A stretch of DNA of 64,000 nt from Syntrophobotulus glycolicus DSM 8271 (GCF_000190635.1 NC_015172.1:1798001-1862000); one strand, 5' to 3'. Numbered from the stretch's first letter, positions 41,565-50,689 are shown. The notes: a model not told the origin generated them from the sequence alone. Program-made: numbers and translations.

Positions 41565-43312
41565 AGGTGTTCCTCCCCGCCCAGAGTCCAGCTTTCTGTA
41601 TAGGTATAAGCATGATAAATCATCTTATATTCAGAACTGCTGTTCAGCAGCTCCTGATGATTGCCACAGGCGCAAATCCGCCCATCTTTCATAACCAGAA
41701 TCTGATCAAAGCCCATCACTGTACGAATGCGATGCGCAATGACAAGCAGCGTTTTATCTCTCGTAAGCTCACCAATAGCTTCCTGTATCTGCTCCTCGCT
41801 GTCCGGGTCAATGCTGGCGGTAGCCTCGTCCAAGACAAGAATGGGCGCATCTTTGAGGATTGCCCGCGCGATGCAAATTCGCTGCCGCTCACCGCCCGAT
41901 AAACGGTTTCCGGCGTCGCCGGCAAGGGTATGATAGCCATCCGGTGTTTTTAGGATAAAATCGTGGCAGCGCGCTAACTTTGCCGCCCGCTGAATCTCAG
42001 CGTCTGTAGCTTCTGGTTTACCGGCCCGTATGTTGTCGGCGATTGAAAGATTCAATAGGAAAGCATCCTGAAACACAAAGCTGATTTTTTCCATGAGCTG
42101 CGATGTTGGAAGTCTCCGAACATCTACACCGCCTATGCTGATTGTACCGCCGGAGACGTCCCAGAACCTGCAGATCAGCTTGGCAATCGTGCTTTTTCCG
42201 CTGCCGGACGGCCCGATCAGAGCAGTGGATTGCCCTTCCTTCGCAACAAAGGAGACGCCTTTTACGACATCGGTCGCACCATCATAGGAGAAATTCACAT
42301 CCAGAAAAGAAATGGTGTTATCCTGCACTTCTTGTTTCCTATCCGTATCCCGCATCTCTTCTTCGGACAAAATAGAGTGGATGTTCTGCTCCGCACCCAC
42401 AACCAGTATCAGACCGTCCGCAAACTCTGTCAGCTTGATCAGCGGAGCGGTAAACCCCATCGACATCATCAGGAACAAAATCAGCTCCGACAGGGAAAGA
42501 CTGCCCCTGCCATAGAAAAGCAATCCAACAGGCAATACAGTTACCAGCGTTGCCTGGATGAATACATAATAAGCTGTCATAAAAGGCCAGGATGATCGAT
42601 ACCATTCCAGCACATAACGGCGATACCCCTCAATTGCTTCGCGGAAGCGGGAAAAGGAACTTTGGGACTGGTTGAATGCCTTAATTTCCTTCATACCGTT
42701 GACAAATTCTACAACTACAGCGTTCATCTTGTCCACTGCGGTGTAATATTTTTTCATTTTCTCTTTTGAACCGTTCATCATCAGGCCGTAAAAAAGCACA
42801 GCCAAGGGGATAAATCCCAGCATCGCCAGAGTCAGACGCCAATCAATAAAGGAAAGATACACCAGCACGGCAGCCGGAACAACGGCGCTGGAGATCGTTT
42901 CCGGGATGTTGTGCGCAAGAAACCGTTCCAGTTCTTCCACATCATTTTCCATCACCTTTTTCACGACGCCTGATTCCTGTTCAAGCACATATCCCAAGGG
43001 CAGCCGCGTCAGCTTATTTGCAAGCTGAACCCGCACATTCCGCAGGATTCGGTAAGCTCCGCGGTGAGAAAGGCGGGTGGAGGTCAAAAACAATACCGTT
43101 TTGCATATCAGGCAGACTCCAAGGAGAGCAGCGAAGAGCATCAAATAGGTCAAGTCCGGAGATGGCCTGAGAATCGCTATGATGAACTGTTGAATCAGGA
43201 AGTACGGAAGCAGGCCTGCCGCCACGCTTGCGATTGCGCACAAAATGGATGCGCCCAGTTGAGTCTTGTATTCACCGGCCATTTGGAACAATCTCTTTAT
43301 ACTTTGGACCAT
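41558..43312 (-). CDS. ABC exporter-fold half-transporter, first of a heterodimeric pair
   Basis: A 584-residue half-transporter with six N-terminal helices, then ATPase motifs LIGPSGSGKSTIAKLICRFW, NRLSGGERQRICIARAILK, ILVLDEATASIDPD and VIAHRIRTV, all catalytic. Coupled to its partner by overlap of 7 nt and to the lipoprotein gene by 16 nt. Its position in a metal/peptide uptake operon and the AraC regulator suggests a YbtPQ-like chelate importer or a metallophore exporter. The start is ATG 43312; the ribosome binding site is GGGG within the previous gene. Confidence 0.9.
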   Translation of the reverse strand: MVQSIKRLFQMAGEYKTQLGASILCAIASVAAGLLPYFLIQQFIIAILRPSPDLTYLMLFAALLGVCLICKTVLFLTSTRLSHRGAYRILRNVRVQLANKLTRLPLGYVLEQESGVVKKVMENDVEELERFLAHNIPETISSAVVPAAVLVYLSFIDWRLTLAMLGFIPLAVLFYGLMMNGSKEKMKKYYTAVDKMNAVVVEFVNGMKEIKAFNQSQSSFSRFREAIEGYRRYVLEWYRSSWPFMTAYYVFIQATLVTVLPVGLLFYGRGSLSLSELILFLMMSMGFTAPLIKLTEFADGLILVVGAEQNIHSILSEEEMRDTDRKQEVQDNTISFLDVNFSYDGATDVVKGVSFVAKEGQSTALIGPSGSGKSTIAKLICRFWDVSGGTISIGGVDVRRLPTSQLMEKISFVFQDAFLLNLSIADNIRAGKPEATDAEIQRAAKLARCHDFILKTPDGYHTLAGDAGNRLSGGERQRICIARAILKDAPILVLDEATASIDPDSEEQIQEAIGELTRDKTLLVIAHRIRTVMGFDQILVMKDGRICACGNHQELLNSSSEYKMIYHAYTYTESWTLGGEEHLC

Positions 43313-44913
43313 GAAATCCCCCTATTGAGTACAATGCGCGTCACATCCAATGTAAAGGGCCTGTCGTCAAAGGTGATTCCGGAAATAACCTCCGGGTTAT
43401 AGATTGCCATTTCCTTAGCGTAGGAAACCGGTACATTGACTGCTTCTTTGTGAAGCGTGGTAAGCACATAGCGGTAATCCTCCTGTATGACGGCCGCATC
43501 CACCGTTTGCATCATATTGGCGATATGACTGTCAATTTCGGTTTTTTGCGAAAGTCCCTGCTGTGAGGTTTTATCCAGCCCATCGTCCATCATGGCCGTC
43601 AGGAATACATGAGGGTCTTGCGGGAAGCCGTAGGTGTCGTTTACAGATAAATCAAATTCACCCAGTGTGCCTTTCTCAAACCAGGTCATCGTTTCATAAC
43701 CCTGTATAGAAAGGTCTATGCCGATTTCAGCCAATTGGCCTTTCAACGCCATCAGGATCTGTTCATCAACAGGTTTTTCGCTTTGGTAAATGGCCTGTAA
43801 ATGCAAAGTTTGCCCTTCCTTTATGCGGATACCCTGAGCATTGGTTTTCGTCCAACCGGAGGTTTCCAATAATGAGATTGCCTGCTTAGGGTTGTAATCG
43901 TATGAGTTCAGTTCCACATCGCAGTTCGGTGTTTCTTTGGTGAACAGGGTATCCGCTTTCAATTCCTCACCGTGAAGAACCGTGGCGATAATCTGTTCTT
44001 TGTCGATCCCATGCTGGATTGCCTTACGCACATTGTGGTCGCTGAGTACAGCCCCGGAAGCATTGAGCAGAATATTGCGCGTGATGTAGAGGTTATCGGA
44101 GAAAATAGTTTCGAGCCTTGAATTGCTCTCAAGCTGTGACAACATGTCATAAGTAATTTGATAAGAACCAAATAATAAATCAATTTCGCCGGACTGAAGC
44201 GCCATCATACGGCTGTCGGCGTCCGGAATAATCTTCACGGTAAAGGAATCCGGTCCGGATTCAGCACCGTGCCATGTCGCATTCTTTGTAAAGGTATAAG
44301 ACTGTCCGGCGATGGTATTCTTTGCTTTTAATTCAAAAGGCCCCGTTCCTGCTGTATCCTCCAGTGTACTGCCGTAAGGGTTGTTTCCGTTCTCAAACAT
44401 TTTCGGCGACAGTAGGCCGAAGCTACTGGCGCTTAATTCCTGCAAAACAGCGTAATAAGGAGCATCATAGACAAAACGCACCGTACTTTCGTCCATCACC
44501 TGAACACTGGTAATCCGTGACACGGCACCATAATAGCCAAAATAGTCCCCGACAAACTCCTGCAATTTTTCTATATTCAGCTGAACTGTCTCTGCATTGA
44601 AGGGACTGCCGTCCGTAAAGCTTACGTCTTTTTTCAGGTGGAATGTCCATGTTGTTCCATCGTTCTGCCAGCTTTCAGCAAGACAAGGCTTCGCTTCTCC
44701 GTTTTCATAGCGTATCAGAGTTTCATAAACCAGAGGGGAATACCGGATAAAGCCTTGCCCGTCCATAATCCCGATGGGGTCGTAGCTTGCAAAAGCCACG
44801 GATTCACCAACCGTAATGCTCTTTTCCCTGTTTGCCTGTTTCTGACTTTGGCAGCCTGCGAAGCTAAACAACACCGCAAGCGACAATAAAATACTGACCA
44901 TTCTTTTGTTCAT
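43297..44913 (-). CDS. Nickel/oligopeptide-type extracellular solute-binding lipoprotein
   Basis: SBP_bac_5 family protein of 538 residues, with signal peptide VSILLSLAVLFSFAGC ending at the lipobox LFSFAGC. Typical segments are LVYETLIRYENGEAKPCLAESW, WTFHLKKDVSFTDGSPFNAE and ILLNASGAVLSDHNVRKAIQHGIDKE (cited in parts). It belongs with NikA and the peptide-binding proteins and is placed with the two permeases and two ATPases of the same operon. Start chosen at ATG 44913 with AAGGAG. The ligand (nickel, another metal chelate or a peptide) is not readable. Confidence 0.9.
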   Translation of the reverse strand: MNKRMVSILLSLAVLFSFAGCQSQKQANREKSITVGESVAFASYDPIGIMDGQGFIRYSPLVYETLIRYENGEAKPCLAESWQNDGTTWTFHLKKDVSFTDGSPFNAETVQLNIEKLQEFVGDYFGYYGAVSRITSVQVMDESTVRFVYDAPYYAVLQELSASSFGLLSPKMFENGNNPYGSTLEDTAGTGPFELKAKNTIAGQSYTFTKNATWHGAESGPDSFTVKIIPDADSRMMALQSGEIDLLFGSYQITYDMLSQLESNSRLETIFSDNLYITRNILLNASGAVLSDHNVRKAIQHGIDKEQIIATVLHGEELKADTLFTKETPNCDVELNSYDYNPKQAISLLETSGWTKTNAQGIRIKEGQTLHLQAIYQSEKPVDEQILMALKGQLAEIGIDLSIQGYETMTWFEKGTLGEFDLSVNDTYGFPQDPHVFLTAMMDDGLDKTSQQGLSQKTEIDSHIANMMQTVDAAVIQEDYRYVLTTLHKEAVNVPVSYAKEMAIYNPEVISGITFDDRPFTLDVTRIVLNRGISWSKV

Positions 44914-44914
44914 T

Positions 44915-45679
44915 CTAATTCTCCTTAAATAAGTTTTGCATGAGTGTTCTGGAATGGGGGTGGGAGAAATCATTGGGGCCGGTGGTATTTTCGATCGTTT
45001 CTACAATCGTCCCACCCTGCATAACGGCCAGGGTAGCCGACATGAAAAAGGCGGCTTTCACATCATGCGTGATAAAAAGGTAAGAACAACCGATTTCCTT
45101 TTGGATGTTTTTGAGCAGTCGCAGAATTTTCAGCATTACCGTAGCGTCCAAGCCGGACACCGCCTCGTCCAGTAAAACGAATCTCGGCCGGATGGAAATG
45201 GCCCGGGCGATACAAACTCGTTTTTGCTGTCCCCCGGATAGTTCATGCGGATACTTGTCCAGTACAGAAGAGGACAGGCCTACTAATTCCAGCAGATATT
45301 TGACTTGACGCTCCATTTCCCGGCCCCCCGGATGCAGGTAATTCCGCATTGGTTCCAGCAGGCTTGCGCGAATCTTCCAACGGGGATTGAAACAGCCGGA
45401 ATTGTCTTGAAAAACAGGCTGGATTTCTTGATAAAGCTCCTTTTTTCTGTATTGCCGGGCAAAAACGCTTTGCCCATTCCATGTAAGGCGGCCGGAATCC
45501 GGCCTTTCCAGTCCGAGAATCAGCCTTCCAAGCGTACTTTTTCCGCTGCCGCTTTCACCAACCAGGGATACGCTATCCCCATCACGCACCTGTAAAGACA
45601 CGGATTTCAGTACACTTTCGTTGCGCCCCCGGACATCGGTTCCCCGGTAGCTTTTGCTGACGCGGTCAACGATTAGCAT
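44915..45679 (-). CDS. Nickel/peptide-type ABC transporter ATPase, NikE/OppF-like
   Basis: A 254-residue ATPase of the oligopeptide/nickel group. Walker A SLVGESGSGKSTLGRLILGL, signature ELSGGQQKRVCIARAI and Walker B FVLLDEAVSGLDATV. The Q-loop region has EIQPVFQDNSGCFNPRW, typical for OppF-type. Start is ATG 45679 with GGAGG 7 nt upstream, overlapping the preceding ATPase by 7 nt. The lack of the usual C-terminal OppF cysteine cluster fits NikE. Works with the ATPase encoded before it. Confidence 0.9.
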   Translation of the reverse strand: MLIVDRVSKSYRGTDVRGRNESVLKSVSLQVRDGDSVSLVGESGSGKSTLGRLILGLERPDSGRLTWNGQSVFARQYRKKELYQEIQPVFQDNSGCFNPRWKIRASLLEPMRNYLHPGGREMERQVKYLLELVGLSSSVLDKYPHELSGGQQKRVCIARAISIRPRFVLLDEAVSGLDATVMLKILRLLKNIQKEIGCSYLFITHDVKAAFFMSATLAVMQGGTIVETIENTTGPNDFSHPHSRTLMQNLFKEN

Positions 45680-46473
45680 CGGCCTTCCTCCCATGTGAAT
45701 CTGCTTGCTTCTATAAGCTGGCAGGTATATTCATGCTGAGGGTTTTCCAAGACACGTTTGACAGACCCGCTTTCCACAATTCGGCCTTGATACATAATTG
45801 CGATGTCTTCCGCCATTTTTTCCATCAGGTTCATATCGTGGGACACGAGCAGCATAGCGGGGCAATACTCGCGCATAACAAAAGATAAAAGATCCAGCAC
45901 AGTTTCGCGGCTTTGGGTATCGAGAGCAGTTGTTGGCTCATCCGCGATAATCAAAATTGGATTCATGGAAATTGCTATTGCGGTCATGATCCTCTGGAGC
46001 ATACCGCCGCTCAAGCTGCCGGGATAGCTGTTCATCATCCTGTCGGCATGAGAAAGACCTACCCGCTCAAGCATTTCAAGGCCCAGGCAGAGCGCGTCCC
46101 GTTTGCTGCATGGCAGGTGTGCGCGTATCGTTTCAGAAAAATGCGCGCTGATTTTCAGGCAGGGATCAAATGCAGCCATCGGATTTTGCATAATATATCC
46201 GATATCCTTTCCGTTAATTGCTCTGTGTTGGTCACCGGATAAATCCGTGAGTTCGCGCCCGCAAAACCGGATACTCCCGCTGAAAATTGAAGTCCTGTTT
46301 TCTAATAAACCCAATATCGCCTTGCAGATGGAACTTTTTCCACTTCCGCTTTCACCGGCCAAACCAAAAACTGCGCCCCGCCGTACAGAGAAGGTAATAT
46401 CCTGTATTTTGGTTTCCTCTCCGGGATATGCAATATGTAAGCCTTTCACGCTAAGCACAATATCATTATTCAT
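45673..46473 (-). CDS. Nickel/peptide-type ABC transporter ATPase, NikD/OppD-like
   Basis: A 266-residue ATPase partner of the NikE-like protein. Walker A GLAGESGSGKSSICKAILGL, signature GSLSGGMLQRIMTAIAI, Walker B LIIADEPTTALDTQS and LLVSHDMNLM. Start chosen at ATG 46473, where the family N-terminus begins and GGGG lies upstream; the open frame runs 35 codons further into the permease gene. It overlaps that gene by 8 nt. Confidence 0.9.
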   Translation of the reverse strand: MNNDIVLSVKGLHIAYPGEETKIQDITFSVRRGAVFGLAGESGSGKSSICKAILGLLENRTSIFSGSIRFCGRELTDLSGDQHRAINGKDIGYIMQNPMAAFDPCLKISAHFSETIRAHLPCSKRDALCLGLEMLERVGLSHADRMMNSYPGSLSGGMLQRIMTAIAISMNPILIIADEPTTALDTQSRETVLDLLSFVMREYCPAMLLVSHDMNLMEKMAEDIAIMYQGRIVESGSVKRVLENPQHEYTCQLIEASRFTWEEGRC

Positions 46474-47296
46474 AGTCCGGCCCCTTTCGGTAAGGTGAAA
46501 GCTCAAAGCGCAGTCCTTCCCCCAAAAGGTTGAATGCGCAGACCGTAAACAGCACGCAAATTCCCGGATAGACAGCAAACTGTGGAGCTTGCAATAAAGT
46601 GCTTTTAGATTCAGCCAGCATCGCTCCCCACTCCGGTGTGCCAGGCGGCAATCCGATTCCTAAAAACGAAAAACCGGAAATCATCAGGATGGCGTCCCCG
46701 ATTCCAATGGACAAAAGGACAATGAGGTTGGGCAAAATATTCGGCAGAATATGGTACAACATAATACCTGCGCTTGATGTGCCTCCTGTTTTCGCATACA
46801 CCACATAACCTTTTCCAAGCTCTGTCTGTGCATAGCTCCGTAACATCCTCCCATACCACCCCCAATAGGAAAAAATGGAGATGAACAACAGATTGCTTAT
46901 CCCATTTCCCATTACGCCCATAATCGCCAGAACAAGAACAGTAGGCGGCATTGCCATACTGATATCGCAGGACAGCAGAAAAAGACGATCCGCGACTCCT
47001 CCTTTATAAGCGGCAGTAAGACCGAGAGTAACGGCCAGTGGAACGACTGCGCCGATAATCAAGGCAGCCAGTCCGATGGAGTATCGAGTGCCATAGAGCA
47101 GCCTTGACAACACACATCGACCATAGGTGTCCGCGCCAAGCGGCATCTGAGTCGATGGCGCAGAAAAGCGGAGGGACATATCGATTTTTTCAGGGTCGTT
47201 TGGGGCCAGTATCCCAGCGAATGTCATCACAAAAACGATAAAAACCACCATAACAATACTGACCCCAAACCCAGGACTTTTTCTTTTAGCTCTCAT
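46466..47296 (-). CDS. Nickel/peptide-type ABC transporter permease, NikC/OppC-like
   Basis: A 276-residue permease. The segment PLGADTYGRCVLSRLLYGTRYS is the NikC/DppC signature, and the EAA loop is in GKGYVVYAKTGGTSS followed by ILPNILPNL. Five to six helices are visible. Start is ATG 47296 with GGAGGG 7 nt upstream; its ATGA overlaps the stop of the first permease gene. It completes the membrane part of the importer. Confidence 0.92.
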   Translation of the reverse strand: MRAKRKSPGFGVSIVMVVFIVFVMTFAGILAPNDPEKIDMSLRFSAPSTQMPLGADTYGRCVLSRLLYGTRYSIGLAALIIGAVVPLAVTLGLTAAYKGGVADRLFLLSCDISMAMPPTVLVLAIMGVMGNGISNLLFISIFSYWGWYGRMLRSYAQTELGKGYVVYAKTGGTSSAGIMLYHILPNILPNLIVLLSIGIGDAILMISGFSFLGIGLPPGTPEWGAMLAESKSTLLQAPQFAVYPGICVLFTVCAFNLLGEGLRFELSPYRKGPDYE

Positions 47297-48222
47297 CGGC
47301 AATCCCTCCGCAAACTCGGATTCAGCAGTGTACTGATGATCTCCGCTGAGAGATTACAAAGCACAAAAAACAGAGCCATTAAAACGATATAGCCGTTGAT
47401 GACAGGAAAATCCCGGTTGAAGGCTGCAGTCAGCGCATATTGGCCGAGGCCCGGCGTGGAGAATATTGTTTCGACAATGGCTGTACCGGCAATCAAATAA
47501 CCAATATTTTGGCCAAACATCGTTATGCAGGATGGCGCCGCATTGCGCAATAAATGCCGCACCATAATGTTTTTCTTGCTGATTCCCCTGGCTTTAGCAT
47601 ATTGGATGTATTCCTTTTCCCTGTTTTCCAGCAGAAGCGAACGCAAAATGCGGATTAAGGAACCGATCATCGGTAAGGCCAGAACAAATGCTGCAAAAAT
47701 AATGCTAACAAGATTTCCGTGTCCGATCACGGGAAACAAGTGCAGCTTCATTCCAAAAAGCATCAGGAACAATAACCCCACAAAATAGCTGGGGATAGAA
47801 ACACTGAGGAAAGACAATCCGCCGATGATTTTATCCGGTATTTTGCCTTCATCGTGCGAAGACAGAATGCCCAAAGGCACAGCCAATACAAGAATAAACA
47901 CTGCTGCAGAACCAGCAATAAGCAGTGTTGTAGGTAAAGCCGTCTCCATCTCCTGCAATACGGGTTTTTTTGTAATGTAGGAACTGCCAAAATCCAGCCG
48001 CACTACCTGCCCCAACCATGACAGATACTGCTCTGGGACGGACCTGTGAAATCCCATTTCCTCACGATATTTCTCTATGCTTTGTTCACTGGCAGTCATG
48101 GAAATGTGCCGTGCATACGCTTCCGCAGGGTCGACCGGCGATATATTGGCAAGTAGGAAAGAAAGGAAAGAAATACAAAACAGTACAAGGAGAAGATAGC
48201 ATGCTCTCTTGATAATAAATAT
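47293..48222 (-). CDS. Nickel/peptide-type ABC transporter permease, NikB/OppB-like, with non-standard start
   Basis: The permease has about 309 residues if translation begins near 48222. The upstream stretch 48100-48222 encodes a first membrane helix and a motif (YLLLVLFCISFLSFLLANIS, then PVDPAEAYA) matching the NikB/DppB N-terminus and its PGDPA motif. No ATG, GTG or TTG occurs there before an in-frame TGA; candidates are ATA 48222, 11 nt after AGAGGTG, or ATT 48231. The first standard ATG is at 48099 and would delete helix 1. The rest is normal, with EAA loop KEYIQYAKARGISKKNI. A sequence error is possible. Confidence 0.75.
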   Translation of the reverse strand: MFIIKRACYLLLVLFCISFLSFLLANISPVDPAEAYARHISMTASEQSIEKYREEMGFHRSVPEQYLSWLGQVVRLDFGSSYITKKPVLQEMETALPTTLLIAGSAAVFILVLAVPLGILSSHDEGKIPDKIIGGLSFLSVSIPSYFVGLLFLMLFGMKLHLFPVIGHGNLVSIIFAAFVLALPMIGSLIRILRSLLLENREKEYIQYAKARGISKKNIMVRHLLRNAAPSCITMFGQNIGYLIAGTAIVETIFSTPGLGQYALTAAFNRDFPVINGYIVLMALFFVLCNLSAEIISTLLNPSLRRDCR

Positions 48223-48349
48223 TGCCGTAATATCACCTCTTCAAGATTGGGTTCAGCCAGCCCGGCAAATAAAAAATAAGTGCCGAACTTGACACTTATT
48301 TTACCAATACCGTATTCTGTTTCGCTGCTCCAATCAGGAGTTTTTATGC

Positions 48350-49330
48350 TCAAAAGCGCAAATCGCTGGGATTCATGCCATGTACCTTTCGGAAGGCTCT
48401 CGTAAAATGACTTACATTTAAATACCCCACCTCATAGGCAATCTGACTGATATTCATTTCCCTGTTTTCCAGTAAAGCCTTCGCGTTTGACATTTTCAAG
48501 CCCTGTGTAAATTCGTGAACGGTTTTCCCGAACAATTCCTTGAACCCCCGCTTCAGACGATATTCATTCAGGGCAACCATTCTTGCGAGCTCCGGTATGG
48601 TAGGCGGCTTCATATATTGCTCAGTGAGAATATCACGCGCATCAAACAGAGCGGCGCGGTCGGCCGAAAGATCAGTATTTTTTATGTTTTTCGTCAAGGG
48701 ATCGATAACATATGCCTGCCATAATGAAGAGAGAATTAGTTTTGCTCCGCCCTCGTAAAAAGAGAGGCGCAAGGACGGATCAAGAGAATTATTTGCGAGC
48801 TGTCCGAAAAGATTGTATAACTGCACACCTGGAGTACGAGGCCTCATCAGGACATTGGCTAAATGCGATTTTTCGCCAAGCGGCTGAATCACACTCTCCT
48901 CCTTATAGGGCAGATTATTCCAAAAACGATTTTGTCCAAGCAAGGAAACGGCCAAAATTTCCTCCCCGGACGGAAACATCATCATGCCACGGCTGCTTTG
49001 CTTAATGTAGATTCCCATTTCGTTTTGCGAAAGCTGTGTATCAATAACCCCTGTCTCGTTGTATACAATCCGTCCCTTCAAACAGCAGGTCGTTTCAAAT
49101 TTCGAATCGTAGTCCTCATAGTTCATCATCAAAGGCCGTTTCAATTTCATATGCATGATAGATAAGCCGATATCTTCATTTGGAAAAACATTGCGAATAA
49201 AGCCTTGGCCTATGTCCGCAGGGATGCGATATGTTTGCCCGCACTTTTCTTTAACGCATGAAAATCCAAACTGTTCCCGCAGGATTATGTCATAATCATC
49301 TATTTGTCGTAAAACCATTGCAGATTTCAT
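48350..49330 (-). CDS. AraC family transcriptional regulator of the transport operon
   Basis: A 326-residue regulator with a C-terminal double helix-turn-helix AraC domain (about 225-326): ARMVALNEYRLKRGFKELFG, then QIAYEVGYLNVSHFTRAFRKV. The N-terminal domain resembles the siderophore-responsive PchR/YbtA type by layout, and has cysteines FSCVKEKC and TTCCLKG that could bind metal. It is first in the operon, 128 nt before the permease. Its own promoter is TTGACT-17-TATTCT at 49382-49410, with an inverted repeat just after it. The ligand is unknown. Confidence 0.85.
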   Translation of the reverse strand: MKSAMVLRQIDDYDIILREQFGFSCVKEKCGQTYRIPADIGQGFIRNVFPNEDIGLSIMHMKLKRPLMMNYEDYDSKFETTCCLKGRIVYNETGVIDTQLSQNEMGIYIKQSSRGMMMFPSGEEILAVSLLGQNRFWNNLPYKEESVIQPLGEKSHLANVLMRPRTPGVQLYNLFGQLANNSLDPSLRLSFYEGGAKLILSSLWQAYVIDPLTKNIKNTDLSADRAALFDARDILTEQYMKPPTIPELARMVALNEYRLKRGFKELFGKTVHEFTQGLKMSNAKALLENREMNISQIAYEVGYLNVSHFTRAFRKVHGMNPSDLRF

Positions 49331-49363
49331 GGCAGATTAACTTCTTTCAATAACACAGAATTT

Positions 49364-49410
49364 GTTAGTATTATCTAACTTAGAATATCATTTTGACCAT
49401 CCTCAGTCAA
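49364..49410 (-). promoter_or_regulatory. Promoter and possible metalloregulator operator of the AraC-transport operon
   Basis: On the minus strand TTGACT (49405-49410), 17 nt and TATTCT (49382-49387) form a promoter. Directly downstream, GTTAG/CTAAC arms with 6 nt between (49364-49379) give a TTAG...CTAA dyad, the half-site shape of DtxR/IdeR boxes, at the likely start of transcription. Confidence 0.6.
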
Positions 49411-49459
49411 TCTTATCTTTGCCCTGCACTTGACTGGGAATTGATTTCACTTGTGTTTT

Positions 49460-50689
49460 TCAGGGGCTCTTGTCAGTGCTCCTCAGGGGTGTATATCCTG
49501 TTTTTTCTACAAGGTACTGTCCCTGATCAGATCGGATCCATTCTATAAACTTTTCCACGTTAGGATTCTTTGTTCCGGCAGTTACCGCATAAAACTCGGC
49601 GACATACGGATACGTTTCATTTGCGACATTCTCCCTTGTCGGAGCAACTCCGTTTACGGCTAATAGCTTAATTTTATTGTCATTTACCATTTCAGTGGCG
49701 AAAAATAAAAATGAGTAGCCGATAGCGTTATCGTAATTTTTATAGGATGAAACCCTTTGGACTATTTCACCCATGCCTGTTGCAACATTTTTTTGGGGAG
49801 GTGTTGTAAGAGGAATATCGCCCATAAATTTGATCAGCGCTGTTTGGCTGCCCGAATTTTCGGGGCGCTGAAAGGCTCTGATTTTGGTGTTTTGTCCGCC
49901 AAGGTCCCTCCAGTTTTTAATCTTCCCAGAATAAATTCCTTGAATGTCAGTTATGGAAAGAGCACTGACGGGATTTTGAGCGTTTACAAAGAACACAAAC
50001 GCTTCACGGCCGATAGGAGTCAATTTCAATTCCACATTTGATTCTCTCGCCATTTGAAGCTGTTCCGCTGAAGGCCCAGCCACAAAGATGATGTCTGCTT
50101 CTCCTTCAATCAACCGCCCGTATGCATTGCGGGTGTTCGTACAGGCAACTATCTCATTGGCCATTTTAGCGAAAGCCACCCCATCTTTGCCCTTTTCATC
50201 ATCAAGACCGTTAGACTCAGCGGTATTCTCTGCCGGATAAACAGCCTTTGCAAAGGCCGAGTACAGAGGATAAAGGGCGGTGGCCCCATCTATTCTGGGC
50301 GGATTGCCCGCTATTTTCAGCGACGATGGTTCAATTAACGGTACGGCCAGCGTGTCCTCCCGAAATGGATCATATAGCGATAGATCGACGCCTTGTTCAT
50401 TGACTTCCTCAATGCTGTTGTCATATGCTTTATTGATTTCATACGCAGTAACGGTTAAAAGTACTGCGGAAACCGTCACCCCTAACGCGATTCGTCTTAC
50501 TTTCGGCTTAAACAGTCCCCAAATCTGTATGATAACGAATAACCATATGACCACAGCACTAACGATAACCAATGCCTGGTAAAAAACATCTTTCCCGGTA
50601 AAGGCAACGATAAGCAGAACAATAAATCCGCCAAACAAAACTGTGGCAGAAGCGAGAACGCTAATTAATACTTTCCATGCTGAGTTCAA
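49460..50689 (-). CDS. Membrane-anchored PstS-like substrate-binding protein
   Basis: About 409 residues with three N-terminal membrane helices (about 8-32, 39-62, 68-86), then an extracytoplasmic PBP_like_2 (phosphate-binding type) domain: RIDGATALYPLYSAFAKAVYP, NRPENSGSQTALIKFMGD-type loop (ENSGSQTALI) and YDNAIGYSFLFFATEM. The SGSQ and GATALYP segments are the phosphate-binding loops of PstS. No pstCAB genes are nearby, and a three-helix anchor is unusual for PstS. Start is TTG 50689, 7 nt after AGGTGG. It may be a phosphate sensor or scavenger; this is inference. Confidence 0.82.
   Translation of the reverse strand: MNSAWKVLISVLASATVLFGGFIVLLIVAFTGKDVFYQALVIVSAVVIWLFVIIQIWGLFKPKVRRIALGVTVSAVLLTVTAYEINKAYDNSIEEVNEQGVDLSLYDPFREDTLAVPLIEPSSLKIAGNPPRIDGATALYPLYSAFAKAVYPAENTAESNGLDDEKGKDGVAFAKMANEIVACTNTRNAYGRLIEGEADIIFVAGPSAEQLQMARESNVELKLTPIGREAFVFFVNAQNPVSALSITDIQGIYSGKIKNWRDLGGQNTKIRAFQRPENSGSQTALIKFMGDIPLTTPPQKNVATGMGEIVQRVSSYKNYDNAIGYSFLFFATEMVNDNKIKLLAVNGVAPTRENVANETYPYVAEFYAVTAGTKNPNVEKFIEWIRSDQGQYLVEKTGYTPLRSTDKSP

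Noticed and set aside
48096-48353. An open frame of 85 codons upstream of the NikB-like permease
   Set aside because: It lies in a different frame from the permease. The same bases encode the hydrophobic N-terminus of the permease in the correct frame, so this frame is a shadow.
39828-49330. The transport operon as a recently acquired island
   Set aside because: No integrase, insertion sequence, tRNA target or flanking repeats are seen at either edge, so transfer cannot be shown from the window.
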